A stretch of 11,103 nt of DNA, from the NCBI GenBank assembly GCA_964344335.1, contig CAYFMW010000032.1, positions 1 to 11,103 on the forward strand, given 5' to 3'. Source of the stretch: RUG11894 sp964344335 (GTDB lineage Bacteria; Bacillota; Clostridia; Peptostreptococcales; Anaerovoracaceae). The translations under genes and the position numbers were made by a program. The notes beneath the pieces are model-generated. The model did no database searches. It saw only the letters and a list, made by a program, of their open reading frames with translations, and was not told the DNA's origin. This document shows positions 5,460 through 11,103 of this stretch, piece after piece; within the stretch, counting starts at the first letter, position 1, and every line of letters begins with the position of its first letter.

Positions 5460-7669
5460 AGCCCTTAAAACCGGACGAAAAGATCGACATAGTAGAACTG
5501 CTCAAGGACCTCGATAAGTATGAGCCCAGAAGGAGGGGATGGACCTGGAGGAAGCCCGCCGAGAACAAGGAGATGGGACCTTTTAAGTATTGCGATATCT
5601 CCGAACCTCTGGAGCAGAGCGTTCCCCTGCCTCCCGCAAAATATTTCGGGGGGATTGACCCCCAGCCTATGCCCTCGATAACCACGGAGATAGCCTCCGG
5701 AAGGTTCGAAGACGACATCAGGCGCATGAGGATGGCTGCCTGGCACGGGGCGGATCACATAATGGTTATCCGCCACATGGGTCAGTCGCATATAGACGGC
5801 CTTATGGAGGGAACTCCACAGGGAATCGGCGGCATCCCCGTCACCAGAAAGCAGGTCAGGGCTCAGAGAAAGGCTCTGGACCTGATTGAAGACGAAGTCG
5901 GCCGCCCGATTAACTATCACTCGTATATTTCCGGAGTCGCGGGCCCCGATATCGCCGTGATGTTCGCGGAAGAGGGAATAAACGGCGCGCACCAGGATCC
6001 CCAGTACAATGTCCTTTACAGGGATGTAAACATGGTGAGGTCCTTCGTCGACGCCTGCGAATCCAAAAAGATAATGCAGTGGGCGGAAATCCTGCAGATA
6101 GACGGTGCCCACAACGCCAACGCCACCGCGAGGGAGGCCTGGAAGGTGATGCCCGAGCTGATAGTTCAGCATGCCATAAACTCGAGGTTTTCCGAGAAGG
6201 TCGGCATAAAGCCCGAAAACATCTCTCTGTCCACGGTTCCCCCGACGGCGACGCCGGCTCCGTGCATGTACATGGACCTGCCCTATGCGGTCGCTCTTCG
6301 GGAAATCTGCGACAGGTATAAGATGAGGGCCCAGATGAACACGAAGTACATCGACTCTTCCGCAAGGGAAGCGACGGTTACTCATGTTATGAATATGTTC
6401 ATCTCCAAGCTGACGAGCGCGGACATTCAGTCCACGATTACACCGGACGAAGGCAGAAATGTGCCCTGGCACATCTACAACATCGAGGCCTGCGACACGG
6501 CGAAGCAGACTCTTGTCGGACTAGACGGCCTTATGGAGATGGTCGAGCTTAAGAAGGACGGTCCCCTGCGCGAAACGGTCAGAGATATCAAGGAGAGAGC
6601 TGTGCTGTTTATGGAGGAGATCGTCGAGGTCGGCGGTTACTTCAAGGCGGTCGAAGAAGGCTTCTTCGTCGACTCGGCTCAGTATCCGGCGAGGAACGGC
6701 GACGGAATCGCCCGCAAGATCGAGGGCGGCGTCGGAGTCGGCAGGATTTTCGCAAGGGACGAGGACTACATGGCTCCCGTAACCGCGCATTACGGCTACA
6801 ACAATGTAGAGCAGTACGGCGCGGACCCCGAGAACCCCTCCGCTCTTATCGGAGGTTGCACCTTCGAGGACAGAAGCAAGATTGTCTACATCGACGAGCT
6901 CGATGAAACCGACTGTGTGGAAAGGAGGCTCGAGGAGACCGCCAAGTACAGGGACGGCCGCACCATCAGACCTGAAATGGAATGGGCTGCGGACGGAACC
7001 ATAATGCTGACCATGTGCCTGCCGACGCATGTCAGAACTGCGGAAGCCGCAGCTTTAGAGATCGGAAGGCGGATGGGTCTGGTAAACCTGGAAGTCATAT
7101 CCAGGGAAGTGCTGCACGAATCCGAAGGCACGAGGATAGAGATGAAGGGCAAGGTGGATTTCGATATCGACATCGAGACCCTTGAAATTCCCGAACCGCC
7201 CCGTCACATGTCCGACGAGGAGCTCTACCGCGAATTCCAGGGCGGACCTCATATGAGGGTCGTCTGCGGAACGGTCGGAGAGGACGAGCACTCCGTAGGA
7301 ATGCGCGAGATAATGAACATCAAGCACGGCGGAATCGAGAAATGGGGCATAGAATGCATCTACCTCGGAACTTCCGTGCCGGTGGAAAAGATGGTCGACG
7401 CGGCCATAGAGACCAACTCCGAGGCGATACTCGCGTCCACCATAATCTCTCACGACAATATCCACTACAAGAACATGAAGAGGATTAACGACCTCTGCGT
7501 GGAGAAGGGCGTAAGAGACAAGCTGATAATTTGCGCAGGCGGCACTCAGGTTATACCCGAGGAAGCTGTAAAGACAGGCATCGACATGGGATTCGGAAGA
7601 AACTCCCACGGAATCGATGTTGCCACCTTCCTGGCAGAAGAGCGCCAGAGAAGGAGAGGCGAGGAATAA
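5456..7669 (+). CDS. oraE: D-ornithine 4,5-aminomutase, E (large, B12- and PLP-binding) subunit
   Basis: The catalytic subunit of the radical mutase that moves the C5 amino group of D-ornithine to C4. It has 737 residues: an N-terminal TIM-barrel part (about 1-550) and a C-terminal Rossmann-like cobalamin domain. DEHSVG at about 610-615 fits the DXHXXG base-off B12 motif, with His612 as the lower axial ligand. Lys623 lies 11 residues later in IKHGG and matches the PLP Schiff-base lysine. In the Clostridium sticklandii enzyme the equivalent pair, as I recall, is His618 and Lys629, the same 11-residue spacing. ICAGGT and the GFGRNSHG end are the usual C-terminal loops. Strong GGGAGGTGA precedes the ATG, which overlaps the oraS stop by 4 nt. 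All key residues are present. It is the largest gene in the operon. Confidence 0.96.
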   Translation: MKPLKPDEKIDIVELLKDLDKYEPRRRGWTWRKPAENKEMGPFKYCDISEPLEQSVPLPPAKYFGGIDPQPMPSITTEIASGRFEDDIRRMRMAAWHGADHIMVIRHMGQSHIDGLMEGTPQGIGGIPVTRKQVRAQRKALDLIEDEVGRPINYHSYISGVAGPDIAVMFAEEGINGAHQDPQYNVLYRDVNMVRSFVDACESKKIMQWAEILQIDGAHNANATAREAWKVMPELIVQHAINSRFSEKVGIKPENISLSTVPPTATPAPCMYMDLPYAVALREICDRYKMRAQMNTKYIDSSAREATVTHVMNMFISKLTSADIQSTITPDEGRNVPWHIYNIEACDTAKQTLVGLDGLMEMVELKKDGPLRETVRDIKERAVLFMEEIVEVGGYFKAVEEGFFVDSAQYPARNGDGIARKIEGGVGVGRIFARDEDYMAPVTAHYGYNNVEQYGADPENPSALIGGCTFEDRSKIVYIDELDETDCVERRLEETAKYRDGRTIRPEMEWAADGTIMLTMCLPTHVRTAEAAALEIGRRMGLVNLEVISREVLHESEGTRIEMKGKVDFDIDIETLEIPEPPRHMSDEELYREFQGGPHMRVVCGTVGEDEHSVGMREIMNIKHGGIEKWGIECIYLGTSVPVEKMVDAAIETNSEAILASTIISHDNIHYKNMKRINDLCVEKGVRDKLIICAGGTQVIPEEAVKTGIDMGFGRNSHGIDVATFLAEERQRRRGEE

Positions 7670-7681
7670 AGACTTTTAATT

Positions 7682-7737
7682 GCGGCCCGGCGAGCGGCGG
7701 AGGGAGAGCCTCCGCCGCGGCCGCGGCCGTATCTTTT
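7682..7737 (+). terminator. Strong GC hairpin between oraE and the GlmL-like gene (attenuator-like)
   Basis: GCGGCGGAGG (7694-7703) pairs perfectly with CCTCCGCCGC (7709-7718) around a GAGAG loop. GCGGCC (7682-7687) can add 6 bp with GGCCGC (7719-7724), leaving a left-side bulge. A short U-stretch, TCTTTT, follows at 7732-7737 but is separated from the stem by some bases. That spacing makes it an imperfect intrinsic terminator, so partial read-through into the next gene is likely. The same 79-bp gap holds the GAGGA ribosome site (7738-7742) of the next gene. Confidence 0.45.
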
Positions 7738-7748
7738 GAGGAATTCAA

Positions 7749-9470
7749 ATGAAGGTAGATGTTCTGGTAGCCGAGATCGGCTCCACCACCACGGTTGTAA
7801 ACGCGTTTCGGGGTCTCGATTCTGACAGACCAGAGTTCTTTGCGCAGGGAGAGTCTCATACTTCCGTAATTGAGGGGGATGTCCGCATCGGCCTCTCCGA
7901 GGCGATAGAAAATCTTAAGCGAAAGGCCGGGATAGACAGTCTTGAGTACGACCAGATGCTGGCGACTTCCTCGGCTGCGGGCGGGCTCAAGATGACCGTC
8001 CACGGTCTCGTCTACGACATGACCGCGAAGGCGGCGAAGGAAGCGGCGCTGGGAGCGGGCGGGATTATCCACTATGTGACCGCCGGGAGGCTCCGAAGGT
8101 CGGATCTGATCAGGATTAAGGAAGTAAAGCCCAACCTGATACTACTGGCCGGAGGAGTGGACTTCGGCGAGCGCGATACGGCGATCTACAATGCCGAGAT
8201 GCTGCGCAGCATGGGACTTAAGGTGCCGGTAATCTATGCCGGAAACATCGAAAATCAGGAGGAAATGAAGCTCATCTTCGATGAGGAGAGCGGCATGCCT
8301 CTTTACAATATAGAGAATGTCTATCCCAGGATAGACGAACTGAATGTGGAGCCCTGCAGGAGGGTCATACAGGCGGCCTTCGAGGAGCATATAACCAAGG
8401 CTCCGGGTATGGAGCATGTCCACGATATGGTGAACGGCCCGATAATCCCGACCCCGGGCGCGGTTATGGAATGCACGAAGCTTATCTACAATTGCATAGG
8501 AGATGTTATAACCCTCGATGTCGGGGGCGCGACGACCGATGTGCACTCCGTAACGGAGGATTCGGACATGGTTTCGCGCATACTTACGGCTCCCGAGCCG
8601 AAGGCCAAGCGCACGGTCGAGGGCGACCTGGGTGTCTATATAAACCGCATGAAGGTTATAGAATCCATCGGAGAGGAGAAGTTTGCTAAGCTCTGCGCCG
8701 AGAAGGGAATAGATGCGGACAGGGTTCTTGAGAGCTATAAATATATGCCGAAAACGCCGGAGGAATTCGCGCTCGTGGATATACTGACGACGGAGGCAGT
8801 GCTGCGTGGCGTCGAAAGGCACGCAGGGCGGCTTCGCTATGTTTACGGTCCTTCGGGAAGGGTCACCCTTGCGGAGGGCAAGGATCTTACGCAAGTGAGG
8901 TATATAGTAGGTACCGGCGGGGCTCTTACGAGGCTTCCCTGCGGTTTGGATATAATGAAGAAGATTCTTAAAGACAACGAGAACGGTCTTAAGCTCTATC
9001 CGAGCGAGGGCGTTAAATTTATGCTCGATAGAGATTATATAATGGCTTCTTTAGGCGTGCTTTCGAAGACCCACAGGGAGGGAGCCATTAAACTGCTGGA
9101 GCAGACTTTAGGCGTCAAGTTCCCCGCGAAGAGATTTTTCGAGGAGCAGAGGGCCGAGGAGAGCCGCGTCATGGCCGAACTGCGCTCGGTGGCGGCGGAG
9201 CGGCAGAAAAAGGAAGAACAGAAGGCCGAGGAAATCAGGGAGATGGAGGCTATGGGCTACGATATGTCCGCATATTGCAATCCCGAAAAGATAGGCGGCG
9301 CGACGCAGGAAGAAGTGCTCGAGGCCAGGCGGCAATCGCAGCTTGAGGCGCGCAAGATGCGCAGTGCAAAGGCGGATATGGAGGACGCAGCAAGCAAGCT
9401 GCCCGACTGCAATCACGAATGTGCGACATGCTCGCGAATTCATTGCCCCCGGAGGAAGGTAAAAGCCTAG
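7749..9470 (+). CDS. GlmL/MutL-like actin-fold ATPase, probable ornithine mutase reactivation factor
   Basis: A relative of GlmL (also called MutL), the protein found with B12-dependent glutamate mutase; it is not the DNA-repair MutL. The ASKHA (actin/Hsp70-type) ATPase fold is visible: phosphate-1 loop IGSTTT at 10-15, phosphate-2 loop DVGGATTD at 257-264, adenosine motif GTGGALTRLP at 388-397. LAGGVDFGERDTAIYNAEML near 132-151 is also family-typical. Proteins of this type sit in ornithine clusters and probably exchange damaged cobalamin on the mutase at the cost of ATP; that role is inferred. The conserved core ends near residue 455. The last 118 or so residues are a charged helix followed by four cysteines (C554, C558, C561, C566). 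GAGGA at 7738-7742 lies 6 nt from the ATG. It follows oraE across a GC hairpin and is followed by orr. Confidence 0.87.
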   Translation: MKVDVLVAEIGSTTTVVNAFRGLDSDRPEFFAQGESHTSVIEGDVRIGLSEAIENLKRKAGIDSLEYDQMLATSSAAGGLKMTVHGLVYDMTAKAAKEAALGAGGIIHYVTAGRLRRSDLIRIKEVKPNLILLAGGVDFGERDTAIYNAEMLRSMGLKVPVIYAGNIENQEEMKLIFDEESGMPLYNIENVYPRIDELNVEPCRRVIQAAFEEHITKAPGMEHVHDMVNGPIIPTPGAVMECTKLIYNCIGDVITLDVGGATTDVHSVTEDSDMVSRILTAPEPKAKRTVEGDLGVYINRMKVIESIGEEKFAKLCAEKGIDADRVLESYKYMPKTPEEFALVDILTTEAVLRGVERHAGRLRYVYGPSGRVTLAEGKDLTQVRYIVGTGGALTRLPCGLDIMKKILKDNENGLKLYPSEGVKFMLDRDYIMASLGVLSKTHREGAIKLLEQTLGVKFPAKRFFEEQRAEESRVMAELRSVAAERQKKEEQKAEEIREMEAMGYDMSAYCNPEKIGGATQEEVLEARRQSQLEARKMRSAKADMEDAASKLPDCNHECATCSRIHCPRRKVKA

Positions 9471-9482
9471 GAAGGAGCGCAA

Positions 9483-10568
9483 ATGTATCCACAGTTGAGA
9501 ATCGATATAGCGAAGCTTGCTAAAAACCTGAAAATTCTCGAGGAACTCGCGAAGAAGGGAGCTTGCTCCCTGATGATAGTTACTAAGAGTTTCTGCGCCG
9601 ATTCCGGAATAATAGATATGTTGCTCGGCAGCGAATACCTCGATTATCTGGCGGATTCACGGATAGAGAACCTCGAAAGCTACGCCGACAAGGCCCGCAT
9701 GGCGGGCAAGGAGACCGTGCTCTTGCGTTTGCCGCAACACTGCGAGATAGAGCAGACAGTTCGCTGGGCGGATATATCTTTGAACTCCGATATAGATACC
9801 CTGAGGCTTCTCGACGAGGAGGCCGAAAGGCAGAACAGGACACACAAAGTTATATTGATGATAGATATGGGAGATCTCCGCGAGGGTGTATTCTATCGCA
9901 ACGAAGAGGAGATTTTCGAGCTCTGCGGAGAGGTACTCAAGATGCAGAATGTAAAGCTCGAGGGACTGGGCGTAAACCTGTCCTGCTACGGCGCTATTAT
10001 GCCCAAGGCGGATAACTTAGGTCTCTTCTGCGAAATAGCCGAAAAGATAGAGAAGAGATTCAGTATAAAATTGCCCATAATCTCGGGCGGAAACAGCTCG
10101 AGCCTATACCTGATTCCGCGGGGCGAGCTGCCCGCAAAGATAAACAATTTGCGGCTCGGAGAGTCCTTCATTTTGGGGAGGGAGACCGCCTACGGCGAAC
10201 CCATACCGGGAGCCTTCGGCGACGCGATTCAGCTTAGGGCGCAGATAATAGAGCTCAAGGATAAACCTTCCGTTCCCATAGGAGAGGTAGGCATGGACGC
10301 CTTCGGAAATGTTCCGGAGTACGAGGACAGAGGGATTATAAGTCGCGCAATCCTCGCCGTAGGAAAGCAGGATACCGATCCGGACGGGCTCACACCCCTG
10401 AATACCGAGGCAGAGATACTGGGCGCCTCCTCCGACCACCTTCTGATGGACGCAAGCGGCTGCGGCTACAAACCCGGAGATACCGTGGACTTAAGTCTCG
10501 ACTACAGCGCGCTGCTGAAGCTCTTCACCAGCAAATATGTGAAGAGGGTGTATCTAAATGAAGAGTAA
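9483..10568 (+). CDS. orr: Ornithine racemase
   Basis: Interconverts L- and D-ornithine, supplying the D-isomer that the OraSE mutase needs; it is therefore the first step of the pathway. The 361-residue protein has the fold-type III PLP barrel of alanine racemases. The N-terminal LRIDIAKLAKNL leads into IVTKSF with the Schiff-base lysine at K35. SGGNSSSL at 201-208 is the phosphate-binding loop, and LRLGESFILGRETAYG follows (about 225-240). AAGGAG at 9472-9477 lies 5 nt from the ATG and 12 bp separate it from the upstream gene. Its last 11 bases overlap the start of the next gene. Substrate is assigned from the operon, since sequence alone would fit other amino acid racemases. Confidence 0.93.
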   Translation: MYPQLRIDIAKLAKNLKILEELAKKGACSLMIVTKSFCADSGIIDMLLGSEYLDYLADSRIENLESYADKARMAGKETVLLRLPQHCEIEQTVRWADISLNSDIDTLRLLDEEAERQNRTHKVILMIDMGDLREGVFYRNEEEIFELCGEVLKMQNVKLEGLGVNLSCYGAIMPKADNLGLFCEIAEKIEKRFSIKLPIISGGNSSSLYLIPRGELPAKINNLRLGESFILGRETAYGEPIPGAFGDAIQLRAQIIELKDKPSVPIGEVGMDAFGNVPEYEDRGIISRAILAVGKQDTDPDGLTPLNTEAEILGASSDHLLMDASGCGYKPGDTVDLSLDYSALLKLFTSKYVKRVYLNEE

Positions 10569-10956
10569 AAAACTCATATTCCTAAGCTGTATTATTGTCG
10601 CTCTGGCTGTCGTAGTAATTCTCTTTTCAAGAAGCATCAGTTTTGATTTTCCTGAAGGAGAAAGTATAAGAATATTAGTGTTCAGCGATGAAGTAAGTGT
10701 TGAAAATTTTGCGGCAATTCCGTCGGGTGAAGCAAGAACCATCGATATTTTGCCATCTTCGAATGAATATCAAGAACTGATCCCCATATTGAAAAATCTT
10801 CGATATTCATATTGTGTCCACACTCTTTTTAATGATTGGTTTCCTTTAACTGATGAAAACATAGAAACAATCTTGGATATATACAAGGACAAGGAAGAAA
10901 TTCAATATGTGTCTAAGTTAGTTCCTAATGATGAAATAGCTAAGGAAGATTACTAA
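10558..10956 (+). CDS. Membrane-anchored protein of unknown function
   Basis: I do not recognise this 132-residue protein. It starts with a short basic segment (MKSKK), then a hydrophobic helix at about 6-24 that would act as an uncleaved signal anchor. About 108 mostly acidic residues would lie outside the cell. The only cysteine near the helix is inside FLSC, which is a poor lipobox and lies before most of the hydrophobic stretch, so a lipoprotein is unlikely. The ATG overlaps orr by 11 nt, preceded by a moderate AGAGGG ribosome site (10543-10548). Base use changes sharply here: 19 of 60 bases are G or C in line 10801-10860, against 33 of 60 in a sampled part of oraE. This suggests a different origin. 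Known ornithine clusters do not, to my knowledge, include it. Confidence 0.7.
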   Translation: MKSKKLIFLSCIIVALAVVVILFSRSISFDFPEGESIRILVFSDEVSVENFAAIPSGEARTIDILPSSNEYQELIPILKNLRYSYCVHTLFNDWFPLTDENIETILDIYKDKEEIQYVSKLVPNDEIAKEDY

Positions 10957-11093
10957 TGAAGACAACAGGAACTGATATAGATAGGATAATGCCTCCTGTA
11001 TCTAGATTTGCATCTAATTCTAGAACCATTAAAAAACAGACCATAATTGATAAGCTTCTGGCCTTCTTTGAGAAGTATTTTGGATTGGTGTAG
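10956..11093 (+). CDS. Possible 45-residue protein coupled to the preceding gene
   Basis: An open frame of 45 codons begins at the ATG that overlaps the previous stop by one base (TAATG, 10954-10958) and ends with TAG at 11091-11093. AAGGAAG at 10942-10948 could serve as ribosome site. The product begins MKTTGTDIDRIMPPVSRF and ends in an amphipathic, hydrophobic helix (IIDKLLAFFEKYFGLV, 30-45). I recognise no family. The coupled start argues for a real gene, while the short length leaves open a remnant of a longer one. It shares the AT-rich composition of its neighbour. Only 10 bases remain after it, so what follows is not visible. Confidence 0.45.
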   Translation: MKTTGTDIDRIMPPVSRFASNSRTIKKQTIIDKLLAFFEKYFGLV

Positions 11094-11103
11094 CTATTTT
11101 GCT

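Noticed and set aside
5465..6472. Long minus-strand open frame opposite oraE (335 codons)
   Set aside because: It is a shadow of the GC-biased oraE codons, has no ribosome site and shows no recognisable domain.
7551..8072. Minus-strand frame across the oraE / GlmL-like junction
   Set aside because: It overlaps two well-supported genes and an RNA hairpin; its arginine- and proline-rich translation is typical of antisense shadow frames.
9408..9446. Cysteine cluster read as a radical SAM domain
   Set aside because: CX3CX2C is present but lies within the last 20 residues of an actin-fold ATPase, with no TIM barrel or SAM-binding motifs after it.

Overview
This window carries an almost complete anaerobic L-ornithine oxidative degradation operon. 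Upstream of it lie its probable sigma-54-dependent activator and a divergent ArsR-type regulator gene. The pathway genes are recognised from protein motifs and gene order: 2,4-diaminopentanoate dehydrogenase (ord), 2-amino-4-ketopentanoate thiolase subunits (ortA, ortB), D-ornithine 4,5-aminomutase subunits (oraS, oraE), a GlmL/MutL-like actin-fold ATPase, and ornithine racemase (orr). The host is most likely a strictly anaerobic, amino-acid-fermenting bacterium of the Clostridia/Eubacteriales type. The reasons are the pathway itself, strong AAGGAGG-type ribosome binding sites and a RocR-like activator. The pathway genes are moderately GC-rich (33 of 60 bases in one line sampled inside oraE), so this is not a low-GC Clostridium. 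The species cannot be told from the sequence.

Layout. 16-336 (minus): ArsR-family HTH protein with its own extended -10 promoter. 337-473: divergent control region with two inverted repeats. 474-1880: PAS / AAA+ / Fis-HTH sigma-54 activator. 1881-2169: control region with two 14-bp palindromes 21 bp apart and a consensus -24/-12 promoter. 2170-10568: ord-ortA-ortB-oraS-oraE-glmL-like-orr, all on the plus strand, with coupled junctions at ortA/ortB and oraS/oraE and RNA hairpins at three other junctions. 10558-11093: two small AT-rich unknown genes (a membrane-anchored 132-residue protein and a 45-residue ORF) that follow orr without a gap.

How it works together. Orr converts L-ornithine to D-ornithine. 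OraS/OraE, using adenosylcobalamin and PLP, move the terminal amino group to give 2,4-diaminopentanoate. Ord oxidatively deaminates this to 2-amino-4-ketopentanoate. OrtA/OrtB cleave that with CoA to acetyl-CoA and alanine. The GlmL-like ATPase probably repairs or reactivates the B12 mutase. The activator has the same type of palindrome in front of its own gene and, twice, about 120-140 bp upstream of the predicted ord transcription start. This gives a self-contained regulatory circuit that can be read directly from the DNA.

The least explained parts are the roughly 118-residue C-terminal extension with a CX3CX2CX4C cysteine cluster on the GlmL-like protein, the intercistronic hairpins, and the two AT-rich genes at the right end.
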